NCBI RefSeq assembly: GCF_004342985.1
Contig: NZ_SMBO01000003.1
Coordinates: 372,001 to 436,000, forward strand
DNA: 64,000 nucleotides
From: Novosphingobium sp. PhB57
GTDB lineage: Bacteria > Pseudomonadota > Alphaproteobacteria > Sphingomonadales > Sphingomonadaceae
Direction: 5' to 3'
The notes below the pieces were generated by a model that had not been told where the DNA came from, searched no databases, and saw nothing but the letters and a program-made list of their open reading frames with translations. This document shows, in pieces, positions 16,129 to 26,398 of this stretch (within the stretch, counting starts at the first letter, position 1; each line of letters starts with the position of its first letter). Position numbers and translations under genes: made by a program.

Positions 16129-16831
16129 CGTGGAAGATGATCCCCAGAGTATGCCGCTTGCCGGAATGCAGCTTGGAAACGCCGTGCCGCATGGTCATGC
16201 GGTAGTCGCCGCGCGATCCGCGCTGCGGCCGATTGTTGACGGCGAAGACCACCGCGTCGCCCTGAGCCAGCGGCACCACGATCGGCCGCGACTGCATGCG
16301 CGGTCGCTGCTCGGTCAGGACGAATTCTCCGCCGGTGAAATCCCGGCCGGGCGCGGACAGCAGGACCGCTACCTGCAGCGGAAAGACATGTTCGCCGTAA
16401 AGGTCCTGGTGGAGGCAATTATAGTCGCCCGGCCCGTATTGCAGCAGCAGCGGGGTGGGACGGCGCTGGCCGGCCTCATGGCAGCGGGCGATGAAGCTCT
16501 CGTGGTCCGGCGGGAAGCGGGTGGTCAGGCCCATGCGCTCGTTCCAGCGGTTCGCAAGCGGCGCCAGGCGGGCGTAGAGCGCCTTGCGCAAGGCCTGCAC
16601 CGGATCCGGCAAGGGATAAGCGAAATAGCGATATTCCCCCAGCCCAAAGCCATGCCGCGCCATGTGAATATGGCTGCGAAACGGCCCGGAAACATCGTAG
16701 AGCGCCGCGATCCGCGCACATTCGGCTGGATCCAGGAGGCCAGGCAGCAAAGCCCATCCTTCGCCGTCGAGCTGGGTCTCGGCATTCGCCCAGGCGGCGG
16801 CGTCCTTGGAACAGTACGTGCTTTCGATCAT
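16118..16831 (-). CDS. 2OG-Fe(II) oxygenase, first gene of the alkylation-repair row
   Basis: The 237-residue protein belongs to the 2OG-Fe(II) oxygenases that are often encoded beside alkB and ada. The start MIESTYCSKD is chosen because the upstream frame is poorly coding. The iron-binding HxD is H141/D143 in CLHQDLYGEHVFPLQ. The distal His is H216 in MRHGVSKL, and R226 in SGKRHTLGIIFHDA fits the 2-oxoglutarate-binding Arg. The FxxGGEFVLTEQRPRMQSR segment is typical of this subgroup. Genomic coupling to alkB and tag suggests a role in damage repair or in modifying a repair protein; its substrate is unknown. Confidence 0.88.
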   Translation of the reverse strand: MIESTYCSKDAAAWANAETQLDGEGWALLPGLLDPAECARIAALYDVSGPFRSHIHMARHGFGLGEYRYFAYPLPDPVQALRKALYARLAPLANRWNERMGLTTRFPPDHESFIARCHEAGQRRPTPLLLQYGPGDYNCLHQDLYGEHVFPLQVAVLLSAPGRDFTGGEFVLTEQRPRMQSRPIVVPLAQGDAVVFAVNNRPQRGSRGDYRMTMRHGVSKLHSGKRHTLGIIFHDAA

Positions 16832-16976
16832 CGGGCAGCGCCTAAGCTCATAGCCCGGCGATAGCGATCCGATCCTTGCGGTCAAACTTCTTTGCAGATG
16901 GCCGGGCGGGTGAGTCTCCTGCCGGTGCCGAGGATGCCGCAACCGCACGGCGATATTGCTCTCCGGATACAATTAT

Positions 16977-16991
16977 CGCTATTGATTCGCA
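16977..16991. promoter_or_regulatory. Degenerate Fur-like box upstream of the second DUF4198 gene
   Basis: CGCTATTGATTCGCA keeps the right half ATTCGCA exactly but only 4 of 7 bases of the left half. It lies 51 bases before the start at 17042, in an AT-rich stretch. Confidence 0.4.
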
Positions 16992-17041
16992 TTAGATTAT
17001 ATGGCCAAGAGTTCGCCATGCCTATCATCGAGAAAGACCCG

Positions 17042-17842
17042 ATGCCCTTCTCTCACCGCTTCAGCACGATCGCCCCTGTCCTCGGCAGTCTCGCCGCCGC
17101 CACTCTCGTGGCTTCGCCGGCCCTTGCCCATTCGCCTTACCTGCTGCCCAACGGCTTCGTGCTCGACAAGGAGGATCACGTCACCGTGGAAGCCTCTTTC
17201 AGCGAGCACGTCTTCGTGCCGACCATCGCCATGCAGTCCGATGACTTTCACCTGGTGGGACCGGACGAAAAGGCGGTGCCGCTGAAACCCGTGGCCCTGC
17301 GCGATCTCGTGATCCTGGAAGCCCCGCTGCCCGCTGACGGCACTTACCGCCTGACCAGCGGAGAACGGCAGGGCCGCGTCGCCAAGGCCGCGCTGATCGA
17401 CGGCACATGGGAATTCGTGGCGCCGAACCGGCCGCTTCCTGCCGGCGTCGTCCCGGTCGAGATGCAGAGCGTGACCAAGGCCGAAGCCTATGTGACGCGC
17501 GGCAAGCCCGGCGATGCCGCACTCGCGCCTTCCGGCAAGGGCATCGAATATCGCGCGTTGACCCACCCATCGCTCATTCGCGCGGGACAGCCCGCCGAAT
17601 TCGAACTGCTATTCGACGGCAAGCCGCTCGCCAATGCCGATGTCGAAGTGGAAGAAGCCCGCGCCGGGCAGGTCGAGAACCGAAGGCTGCCGATCATCAC
17701 CAGCGACGCCCGCGGACGCTTCACCATTTCCGCGCCGGAGCCTGGTCTCTACTTTGCGATGACGCGCCACCGCGTCGGGGTGATCGGCGCGCAGCCCGCG
17801 CGAAGCTACACTTACGCCCTGACTTATTCGGTTACCAACTGA
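17042..17842 (+). CDS. DUF4198 periplasmic protein (paralogue)
   Basis: The 266-residue protein shares its architecture with the product of 2324-3199. It has a signal peptide ending in ALA, then an N-terminal His (H30) in HSPYLLPN, a VTVEASFSEHVF segment, and a C-terminal Ig-like domain (IRAGQPAEFELLFDGKPLANADVEV). The start at 17042 is preferred because of a GAGAAAG ribosome site; an ATG at 17018 is also possible. The EF-hand gene follows after 11 bases. A role in metal handling at the periplasm is inferred from the family, the paralogue's iron context and the upstream Fur-like site. Confidence 0.84.
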   Translation: MPFSHRFSTIAPVLGSLAAATLVASPALAHSPYLLPNGFVLDKEDHVTVEASFSEHVFVPTIAMQSDDFHLVGPDEKAVPLKPVALRDLVILEAPLPADGTYRLTSGERQGRVAKAALIDGTWEFVAPNRPLPAGVVPVEMQSVTKAEAYVTRGKPGDAALAPSGKGIEYRALTHPSLIRAGQPAEFELLFDGKPLANADVEVEEARAGQVENRRLPIITSDARGRFTISAPEPGLYFAMTRHRVGVIGAQPARSYTYALTYSVTN

Positions 17843-17853
17843 GGATGAATACC

Positions 17854-18315
17854 ATGAAGACAGCCATCTGCGCGGCCTCCCTGATCGCCGCGACCCTCGC
17901 CGGCAGCACGGCGGCCCATGCTGCCTCCCACGATCTCGCCACCTTCATCAAGGAGCAGGATCTCGACGGTGACGGCAAGGTCAGCAAGGAAGAGTTCCAG
18001 CGCGGCCGCGACGCCGAATTCGCCCGGATGGACCGCAACCGCGACGGCGTGCTCTCGCATGACGAATATGTCGGCGACTACCGGGAGCGCCTGGAGCGCG
18101 AACTGGCGCAGCGCCCCGAAAAGGACCGCGCCGAAGAGCGTACCCGCCAGCTCCGTCAGGCCGAAGTGCGCTTCGGCGTGCTCGACAGCGACAAGAGCGG
18201 CAGCATCTCCCCGGCGGAATTCGCCGCCACCGGCTGGGGCATGTTCCTGCGCCACGACACGAACCACGACGGCTTCGTCTCGGCCGACGACACGCCGGCC
18301 AAGGACGCCGACTGA
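17854..18315 (+). CDS. Secreted EF-hand calcium-binding protein
   Basis: The 153-residue protein has a signal peptide ending in AHAA (about residues 21-24) and four EF-hand loops. These begin at D36 (DLDGDGKVSKEE), D60 (DRNRDGVLSHDE), D111 (DSDKSGSISPAE) and D135 (DTNHDGFVSADD). The first three have a full set of oxygen ligands including the loop-position-12 Glu; the last ends in Asp. A charged helix of about 30 residues joins hands two and three. The start with GAGG 9 bases upstream is preferred over the ATG at 17845. Coupling to a DUF4198 gene suggests a shared periplasmic metal-related task. Confidence 0.88.
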   Translation: MKTAICAASLIAATLAGSTAAHAASHDLATFIKEQDLDGDGKVSKEEFQRGRDAEFARMDRNRDGVLSHDEYVGDYRERLERELAQRPEKDRAEERTRQLRQAEVRFGVLDSDKSGSISPAEFAATGWGMFLRHDTNHDGFVSADDTPAKDAD

Positions 18316-18333
18316 TCTGGCCGGCGCGGCGGC

Positions 18334-18365
18334 GCGATAGGGCGACGTGGTGGCCGCCCTATCGC
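18334..18365. terminator. Hairpin between convergent EF-hand and S9 peptidase genes
   Basis: GCGATAGGGCG and CGCCCTATCGC form a perfect 11-bp stem with a 10-base loop. It lies 18 bases after the EF-hand stop, where a bidirectional terminator would be expected. Confidence 0.6.
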
Positions 18366-18452
18366 CGCTCCGCTGAGGTACCGCGCCGAGCCTGAGGCGG
18401 CGTCCAGTCCGGGACCATCATTCCGAGCGGAACGAAGCCAGCCAGTGCCACC

Positions 18453-20726
18453 TCACTGCAGGCTGCGGATGAAGAACTCGGACAGGCGGCGCGTCACATA
18501 ATCGATCGGGCCGGTCGACCGCCCGACGCTGTGCTCGCCGCCCGGCACCACCAGCAGGTCGAAGTCCTTGTCCGCCTTGATGAGGGCATCGGCGACCTGC
18601 ATGGTCGAGGCGGGATCGACATTGCTGTCCTGCTCACCCACGATCATGAACAGCTTGCCCTGGAGCCGAGCGGCATTGTCGACGCCAGAGGCATCGGCAT
18701 AGCTCTTGTCCACCGGCCATCCGAGCCACTGTTCGTTCCAGCTGATCTTGTCCATGCGGTTGTCGTAGCAGCCCGCCATGGCGACGCCGGCCTTGTAGAA
18801 ATCGCCATGGAACAGCAGCGCGTTGAGCGTGCTCTGCCCGCCCGCCGAAGCGCCGTAGATGCCGACGCGGCCGATGTCGTAGGCCGGGTCTTTCGCCGCG
18901 AGAGCCTTGTGCCAGAGGATGCGATCGGGAAAGCCCGAATCCTGGAGGTTCTTCCATGCCACGTCCTGGAAAGCCTTGGACCGGTTGGCAGTGCCCATGC
19001 CGTCGATCTGCACGACGATGAAGCCCAGGTCGGCCAGCGCCTGCATGCCGATCACCTTGTCGCCGCCGGAATGGTAGCCGAAAGGCCAGAAGCTCTTGGG
19101 CACGAAGCTGTCGTGCGGGCCGGCGTAGATGTTCTCGATCACCGGATATTTCTTCGCCGGATCGTAATCGCGCGGCCGGACGACGAGCCCCCAGATATCG
19201 GTCTTGCCGTCACGGCCCTTGGCGGTGAACACTTCGGGCGCGTGGAAGCCGGCGGCGGCGAGGCGGCTGATATCGCCCTTGGCCACTTCCATGATCGGCG
19301 CGCCGTCGCTCGTACGGTGAAGCACGCTGACATTGGGCAGGTCCACCCGCGAATAAGTATCGACGTAGAACTGCATGTCGGGAGAGAAGCTGACGGTGTG
19401 GTCGGCGCGCTCGGGCGTGAGCGGGATGAGGTTCCGGCCGTCGAAATCGATGCGATAATAGTGGCGGAAATAGGGGTCCTCACCGGCGGTCATGCCGCTG
19501 GCGGCGAACCAGACCTGCCGCTTTTCGTCGTCCACCTTCACCACGTCGCGCACCACCCACTGGCCGGTGGTGATGCGGTTCTTCACTTTGCCGGTGCGGC
19601 CGTCGATCAGGTAGAGGTGGTTCCAGCCATCGCGCTCCGAAGCCCAGACGATCTCGGCGCCCAGCCCCTTCACGTCGTGCGAGAAACGGCGGTCGGCATA
19701 GACGAACGTCTTCGCATCCTCGGTGACGGCGGCATGGGCCGCGCCGCTGGCAGCGTCGACAGCGATGATCCGTGCCTGCCCGAAGCCGCGGCGGACATAG
19801 TCGAATTCGGCGCTCTTGCCGTCGGCGCGCCAGCGCACCCCGGAAAGCTCGTAGGCATTGGGGAACAATGCCGGGTCGACCACGGTCTGCCGCTTTTCAG
19901 CAATGTCGAAAAGCACCGGCTGCTCTTGGTCGATGGCGTCGCCGGGCTTGGGATAGAGCTGCGTCTGGAGGTCCGGCTGCGCCTTGTCCTTCGGTGCCGC
20001 CTCCACGCGCAGGACATGGCGCGCGAAACCGGGACGCACGCGATAAGCGATCAGGTGCCGGCTGTCGGGCGACCAGGCAATCGTCTCGGGATCATAGAAA
20101 TTGCCGGACGAACCATCGCTGCTGAGGCGAACGACCTCCGACGTCCCCGCAGCGCGGACCACCAGATTGTCATCCTGAACAAGGGCTTCCCACTTGCCGT
20201 CCGGCGAAAGGCGCGGATGATTGTCCGCCGGTACCGAGAGATCGCGCACCACGCCGAAACCCCGCGGACGGCGCGGGTCTTCCTGCTTCTGGCAGGTGTA
20301 GTCAGTCAGCTTGCAGCGCCAGCCCTCTTCGTCGAGCCAGAACTGGATGGTCTGCCGATCACCTGCATAATCGAACTCGGCGAAAGGGAGCCGCAGCGGC
20401 GCGACCGTATGGCCCAGCGCTTCGGTCAGGCTCGCGGCCAGGCGCTGCTGGTCAAACGCGGCGCTGCGCTTCTGCGAAACGGCTTCGACAGTCTCGAAGG
20501 CGAAGCCGCCTTCCACGGTCTTGCGATAGGAAAAGGCCGTTCCGTCCGGCGTCCAGTGCGCGGGCCAGGACACGTCGCGGGTGAGATACTGCCAGCTTTC
20601 CCGCAACGCCAGCGACCGTTCCAGGTCTGCCCGCGTCGGCGCCGCAATCACCGCCCCGGAACCAAGCGCCGCGCAGCCCGCCAACATCAATCCGCAGATA
20701 CGGGCACGACGAGCAGCAAGCGACAT
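18453..20726 (-). CDS. S9 family prolyl peptidase (DPP-IV type), exported
   Basis: The 757-residue serine peptidase has a signal peptide (MSLAARRARICGLMLAGCAALG...). An N-terminal beta-propeller with DPP-IV-like WSPDSRHLIAYR and LSPDGKWEALV blades precedes a C-terminal alpha/beta hydrolase domain. S627 in YGASAGGQS, D700 in GEQDSNV and H732 in PGGEHS form the expected triad. The family cleaves dipeptides after Pro or Ala. The start is chosen at the Met with GAGG about 9 bases upstream. It is divergent from fumC across 285 bases that contain a Fur-like site, so it may also respond to iron. A role in peptide scavenging is likely. Confidence 0.92.
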   Translation of the reverse strand: MSLAARRARICGLMLAGCAALGSGAVIAAPTRADLERSLALRESWQYLTRDVSWPAHWTPDGTAFSYRKTVEGGFAFETVEAVSQKRSAAFDQQRLAASLTEALGHTVAPLRLPFAEFDYAGDRQTIQFWLDEEGWRCKLTDYTCQKQEDPRRPRGFGVVRDLSVPADNHPRLSPDGKWEALVQDDNLVVRAAGTSEVVRLSSDGSSGNFYDPETIAWSPDSRHLIAYRVRPGFARHVLRVEAAPKDKAQPDLQTQLYPKPGDAIDQEQPVLFDIAEKRQTVVDPALFPNAYELSGVRWRADGKSAEFDYVRRGFGQARIIAVDAASGAAHAAVTEDAKTFVYADRRFSHDVKGLGAEIVWASERDGWNHLYLIDGRTGKVKNRITTGQWVVRDVVKVDDEKRQVWFAASGMTAGEDPYFRHYYRIDFDGRNLIPLTPERADHTVSFSPDMQFYVDTYSRVDLPNVSVLHRTSDGAPIMEVAKGDISRLAAAGFHAPEVFTAKGRDGKTDIWGLVVRPRDYDPAKKYPVIENIYAGPHDSFVPKSFWPFGYHSGGDKVIGMQALADLGFIVVQIDGMGTANRSKAFQDVAWKNLQDSGFPDRILWHKALAAKDPAYDIGRVGIYGASAGGQSTLNALLFHGDFYKAGVAMAGCYDNRMDKISWNEQWLGWPVDKSYADASGVDNAARLQGKLFMIVGEQDSNVDPASTMQVADALIKADKDFDLLVVPGGEHSVGRSTGPIDYVTRRLSEFFIRSLQ

Positions 20727-20861
20727 GGGATAGGACCTCGGCAAGGAATGGAAACCAGGATCGTATACGGTATTACACCGTCGGCGCAATATGCACACCT
20801 TACCCTCCCCGTCAGGACAAGGACCGGCTCATGCGAAAACCGCCGAACCTCAGGCAGTAAT

Positions 20862-20876
20862 TGCTAATGCTTCGCA
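20862..20876. promoter_or_regulatory. Fur-like box between S9 peptidase and fumC
   Basis: TGCTAATGCTTCGCA matches the window's recurrent palindrome at 12 of 15 positions (TGC.AAT...TCGCA). It lies 136 bases before the peptidase start and 135 bases before the fumC start, so it could control either. Confidence 0.5.
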
Positions 20877-21011
20877 TATGCTTTTCTTCAAACAGCGGCC
20901 ATGGTCTCCCCGCGGTGCATTGATTCGCCGCCATTGAACCCCTCGGGGGGAGATCCTAGGTTCAACACGGACCAGATACCGCGGTCCGGCAACGAGGAGA
21001 CGGTTACGGCC

Positions 21012-22391
<1,380 letters not shown>

Positions 22392-22396
22392 ACCCG

Positions 22397-22434
22397 GCCG
22401 CTTGAGCGCAGTCGACGGTGTTGCCTCAAGCGGC
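22397..22434. terminator. Bidirectional hairpin between fumC and the histidine kinase
   Basis: GCCGCTTGAG and CTCAAGCGGC form a perfect 10-bp stem with an 18-base loop, 5 bases after the fumC stop and 14 bases from the convergent kinase stop. Confidence 0.6.
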
Positions 22435-22448
22435 GCCGCCGACGCGGC

Positions 22449-23912
22449 TCAGCTTTCCTCGGCCTCGTCGGTCTTCGGCAGGACCAGCGATATCCGGCAA
22501 TGGAGCCCGCCGGGGGCGAAATCGAGCACCGAAAGCCCCTTGTCCGCCACGAAGCTGCGTTCGACGAGCCGCGTGCCGAAGCCCCGGCGCAGCGGCGGAC
22601 CGACCGGCGGCCCGTCCCGCTCGGTCCATTCGATGACGAGCCGCTCCAGGTCCCCCTCCACTTCGAGATGCCAGGCCAGGGCGATGCGCCCCTTCGCATC
22701 CGAGAGCGCGCCATATTTCACGGCATTGGTCGCCAGTTCGTGCAGGGTCAGGGCCATGGACACCGAAGTGTGCGGCGCCAGCAGCACTTTTGGCCCGGAG
22801 ATCGTGACGCGCTCGATCGCGCCGCCGACTGCCGCCGTCACCGTTGCGCGCGCGGTCGCAGCCAGTTCGGCAGGCTGCCAGCTTCGCTCGGTAAGGAGGT
22901 CATGCGCCAGGGCCAAGGCCCGCAGGCGCGCATCGAAGATCTGGCGCGCGTCGCCGGCCGTTTCGATGTCTCGGAACGACTGGGTGGCCAGGCTCTGGAC
23001 GATCGCCAGGGTATTCTTCACGCGGTGGTTCAGTTCGTCGATCAGCAATTGCTGCCGCTCCAGCGCGGCCACTTCCTCGCTGACATCCTGACCCTGCACG
23101 AAGATCTGGCCGACATTGCCTTCCTCGTCGAAGATCGGCTGGTAGATGAAGTCCAGGTAGCGATCCTCAAGCTGGTCGGTTTCCTCGCTGGCCAGCGCCA
23201 CGCGCACATCGCGGCCGATATAGGGTTCACCGGTGCGATAGACCTCGTCCAGCAGATCGACGAAGCCCTGGTCCACCACTTCGGGCAGGGACTCGGCCAC
23301 CGTCTTGCCCACGATGTCGCGCTGGGCGATCAGGCGGCGGTAGGCATTGTTGGCGATGGTGAAGACGTGGCTGGGCCCTTCGACGATCGCCACGAAGCCC
23401 GGCGCCTGGTCGAACATCGTCCTGATCCGCTGGCTTTCGGCGGCGAGATCGCGGTTCCGCGCCTGCACCGCGCGCGCCTGGTCCATGACGTGCATCTCGT
23501 CCCGCAGCTTGCGCAGGCCGTGCAGTTCGGTCACATCCACGGTGTGCTGCAGGATGAAGGCCACTTCGCCGTCCGGACCTGCCAAAGGGGTGTGGGTCGC
23601 GCTCCAGTAGCGGCGCTCCATCGTGCCGTCATCGCCGCGAATGTCGTAGCGGATGAGGGCCAGTTCGTCCTTCTCGCCGGTCGCCAGGACGCGCGCGAAG
23701 GAGGCCTGCATCATCTCGTAGCTATCGCTGCCCGGTTCGCTGGGGAAAGCCTGGAACACGCCCTGCCCCACCAGTTCTTCCCGGCGGCGCATCGTGGCCC
23801 TGAGGTAGGCCTCGTTCATCCACGCGATCTTGAGATCGCGGTCGAGGACGATGTAGGGATTGGGTGAAAGTGAGAATAGCGCCTCTAGATCGATGGGCAA
23901 GCCTAGCTCCAT
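22449..23912 (-). CDS. HWE-family sensor histidine kinase with two PAS domains
   Basis: The 487-residue kinase has no membrane segment. PAS domain 1 covers about residues 10-130 and ends with a PAC-like RRYWSATHTPL. PAS domain 2 covers about 165-285. The phospho-acceptor is H296 in LNHRVKNTLAIVQSLA, the HWE/HisKA_2 dimerisation helix. HELATNAVKYGAL is the N box and EWTERDGPP supplies the W-x-E that names the family. In alphaproteobacteria such kinases often feed the general stress response or light and redox signalling. No response regulator lies beside it, so its partner is unknown. The ATG at 23912 is preferred over the upstream GTG. Confidence 0.92.
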   Translation of the reverse strand: MELGLPIDLEALFSLSPNPYIVLDRDLKIAWMNEAYLRATMRRREELVGQGVFQAFPSEPGSDSYEMMQASFARVLATGEKDELALIRYDIRGDDGTMERRYWSATHTPLAGPDGEVAFILQHTVDVTELHGLRKLRDEMHVMDQARAVQARNRDLAAESQRIRTMFDQAPGFVAIVEGPSHVFTIANNAYRRLIAQRDIVGKTVAESLPEVVDQGFVDLLDEVYRTGEPYIGRDVRVALASEETDQLEDRYLDFIYQPIFDEEGNVGQIFVQGQDVSEEVAALERQQLLIDELNHRVKNTLAIVQSLATQSFRDIETAGDARQIFDARLRALALAHDLLTERSWQPAELAATARATVTAAVGGAIERVTISGPKVLLAPHTSVSMALTLHELATNAVKYGALSDAKGRIALAWHLEVEGDLERLVIEWTERDGPPVGPPLRRGFGTRLVERSFVADKGLSVLDFAPGGLHCRISLVLPKTDEAEES

Positions 23913-24056
23913 GCCGGTACGGCGCCCGAAGCGCGTATGGCAGAGCACTGCGGCCCGGCGGCTCCGCTGTCAACCGGCCAGGCCGGCAAGGCATCCTCCT
24001 CGCCCTTCCCGGAGGCTGGACATGCGGAGCCTCGCTTCGGAAGGGGCAAGAGCGAA

Positions 24057-24089
24057 AGGGCCGCGCGGCAGCGTAACCGGCGCGGCCCT
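24057..24089 (-). terminator. Terminator of the TonB receptor gene on the minus strand
   Basis: AGGGCCGCGC pairs perfectly with GCGCGGCCCT across a 13-base loop, 18 bases beyond the receptor stop. On the minus strand the stem is followed by TT and a short T/C-rich run. Confidence 0.6.
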
Positions 24090-24106
24090 CCCCCTGCGAA
24101 AGCCCG

Positions 24107-26398
24107 TCAGTAAGTGAAACGCAGCGTGGCGCCATATGTGCGCGGTGCCGCCCGCGCGGTGGTGGCGCCCAGCCCGGTGGAAATCTTCTGCTGGAAATAC
24201 TTCGTGTCGGACAGGTTCTTCATCCAGAACTCCAGCCCCCAATGCTCGCTTGGCCGGTACTCCACCGAACCGTTGAGCAGCATGTATTCATCCTGCCGCA
24301 GCACGCCGTCCGTCTCGAAGGGGAAGCCGCTGTTGTAGCTGCCCATGACCGAGACCCGCAGTTCCTGGATTTCGTCGATCGGCACTGTCGCGCTCATGCC
24401 CAGGCTGGCCGAAAAGTCCGGCGCGGTGGGCGTCTGGAAGCCGGAGGCATCTCCGAAACAGGTGCGGAAACCGCCCACTTGCGGCCCGGTGACCATACCC
24501 GGAACGCTGGTGCCCGGCGCATTGCAGATCGCGGGATTGGGATAGATGAACGGCGCACCCGCCAGTGTCTCGGTAGGGCCGAAGTAGTGGAAGCGGGAAT
24601 TGAGCCAGGTGAAGCCGCCGAAAATGCGGATGCCCTGAACAGGCGCCGCCTCGAAATCGACATCCAGCCCGTCGACTTTCACCGACGCGGCATTGAGCAG
24701 CGCTGCCGTGCCCAGCGTACCCACTGCGGCGGAGCGGACCTGATAGTCGGAGATGTCGTAGTGGAAGATCGCCGCGTTGAGCCGCAGCGCGCGGCCGAAC
24801 AGCTCCGACTTCACGCCGGCCTCGTAAGCGTTGATATATTGCGGCAGCACTGGCGGAAGCTGCGGGTTCTGCAGCGAGTACGTCCCGGCCTTGAACCCGC
24901 GGTTGTAGGAGAGATAGACGCTGACGTCCTCCGACAGTTCCTGCCGCAGGGCAGCGCGCCAGGTGAACTTGCCGTAGCTGATCTCGTCGTCGACCGGGAT
25001 GAGCGTGCCCGCCACACCGTTCACCAGCGCGGCATAGCCGCCGCCCAGTTGGCGCTTGTCCTTGGTATAGCGGACACCGCCCGTCAGCTTGGTGGTCGGC
25101 GTCAGCGCATATGTCACTTCGCCGAATGCAGCGTAGGAATCGGTGTCGAGCGTCGCGTCGATATATTGGCCGGTGTTGATCCCGCCCAGCGCCAGTCCCG
25201 CAAGCTGGGAGCGGTTGTAGACGTTGGAATGGAGATAGAACACGCCGATCTGCCAGCTCAGCGGATCGGTGTCGTCCGATGCCAGGCGCAGCTCCTGCTG
25301 GTAGGCGCGCGAGCCCGATGTGAAGCCGATATGCAGGTAGGGAACCTGGGTGGCATCGACATCGAAGTCCGAACGATTGGTGCTGTCCCGCAGGGAACTG
25401 ATGCTCGTCAGCCTGGCCAAGCCGAGATCGGCGTCCGCCGTCAGGCTCAGCCCCCAATTCTCCAGCTTGGTCAGCGAATAGCTGTTCGACGCGGTATCCA
25501 TGCTGCCGATAGACCGGATGCCTCCGACGACGAGGTAGTCCTCATCCACGCTCCAGCCGATCGCCGTATTGTCGTTCGTCCGGTAGTAATCGCCGCCCAG
25601 CACGAATTTGACGGCATCGCTCGCCCGCATCACGATCTTGGAGCGGGCGCCCCAGTACCACATCTTCTTGATGTCCCGGTCCAGCGTGACGTTGCGCCCC
25701 CAGCCGTCCCGCTGGTCGTAGCCGGTAAGCGCCAGGTCCGCACTGATGTTTTCCGAAACCGGGCCGCCGACGTAGGCCTGGCCCTGGATGGTGTCGTAGT
25801 TCGCATAGCCGGCCTGAGCCGTCGCTTCCAGGCGATCGCCGGGCTCCTTGGTGATGACGTGGATCAGCCCGCCGAAGGCATTGCGCCCGAAGAGCGTACC
25901 CTGCGGCCCCTTCAGCACTTCCACCCGGTCTATGTTGTTGAACTGCATGACCGTGCTGGAAAGGTCCGGCATGTAGACGCCGTCGACGTAGAAGGCGTTC
26001 GAGCCCTCATCGCCGATGGAGGCATTGGTCGTGCCCACGCCGCGCACGAAGAACAGGCCGCTCGCGCCCGAGCGCGAGAACTGCACCGCCGGGATCGCCT
26101 GGGTCAGGGTATTCGTTTCCGCGATCCCCGCGGAGCCGAGCGCCGCCGATGTCACGGCGGTGATCGCGATCGGCACGTCCTGAAGATTTTCAGCGCGGCG
26201 CTGGGCCGTGACGATGATTTCCTGCAAGCCGTGCGATGAATCTTGCGGGACGGTCGCGGGATCGGGGGAGGCTTGCGTTCCCGTCGGTGCTGCAGCCTGG
26301 GCCAGGGCGGCGGGCGCGGCACAGGCCGCTGCCATGGCCAGCGCGCCCGCGCTTCGTCGCAAGGCCGGTCGCTTCGTCGATGATCGCATAACAGGCAT
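24107..26398 (-). CDS. TonB-dependent receptor downstream of the ROK regulator
   Basis: This outer-membrane receptor has 763 residues. The start MPVMRSSTKRPALRRS lies directly behind a strong GGAGGAGG ribosome site. The signal peptide ends near ALAQA. The TonB box is probably EIIVTAQRRAENLQDVPIAI, a form frequent in sphingomonads. The plug has FFVRGVGT, NAFYVDGVYMPD and VEVLKGPQGTLFGRN. The C-terminus NLSDTKYFQQ...LRFTY ends in the usual aromatic. It follows the ROK gene on the same strand across 327 bases, so it may share the regulator but probably has its own promoter. The substrate is unknown; ROK context hints at a sugar or glycoside. Confidence 0.93.
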   Translation of the reverse strand: MPVMRSSTKRPALRRSAGALAMAAACAAPAALAQAAAPTGTQASPDPATVPQDSSHGLQEIIVTAQRRAENLQDVPIAITAVTSAALGSAGIAETNTLTQAIPAVQFSRSGASGLFFVRGVGTTNASIGDEGSNAFYVDGVYMPDLSSTVMQFNNIDRVEVLKGPQGTLFGRNAFGGLIHVITKEPGDRLEATAQAGYANYDTIQGQAYVGGPVSENISADLALTGYDQRDGWGRNVTLDRDIKKMWYWGARSKIVMRASDAVKFVLGGDYYRTNDNTAIGWSVDEDYLVVGGIRSIGSMDTASNSYSLTKLENWGLSLTADADLGLARLTSISSLRDSTNRSDFDVDATQVPYLHIGFTSGSRAYQQELRLASDDTDPLSWQIGVFYLHSNVYNRSQLAGLALGGINTGQYIDATLDTDSYAAFGEVTYALTPTTKLTGGVRYTKDKRQLGGGYAALVNGVAGTLIPVDDEISYGKFTWRAALRQELSEDVSVYLSYNRGFKAGTYSLQNPQLPPVLPQYINAYEAGVKSELFGRALRLNAAIFHYDISDYQVRSAAVGTLGTAALLNAASVKVDGLDVDFEAAPVQGIRIFGGFTWLNSRFHYFGPTETLAGAPFIYPNPAICNAPGTSVPGMVTGPQVGGFRTCFGDASGFQTPTAPDFSASLGMSATVPIDEIQELRVSVMGSYNSGFPFETDGVLRQDEYMLLNGSVEYRPSEHWGLEFWMKNLSDTKYFQQKISTGLGATTARAAPRTYGATLRFTY

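Noticed and set aside
18531..20867. 778-codon plus-strand open frame opposite the S9 peptidase
   Set aside because: The minus-strand product has a signal peptide and a full catalytic triad; the plus frame has no recognisable motif.
24242..26239. 665-codon plus-strand frame opposite the TonB receptor
   Set aside because: Shadow of the receptor; composition rich in Arg, His and Asp, no family match and no start signals.
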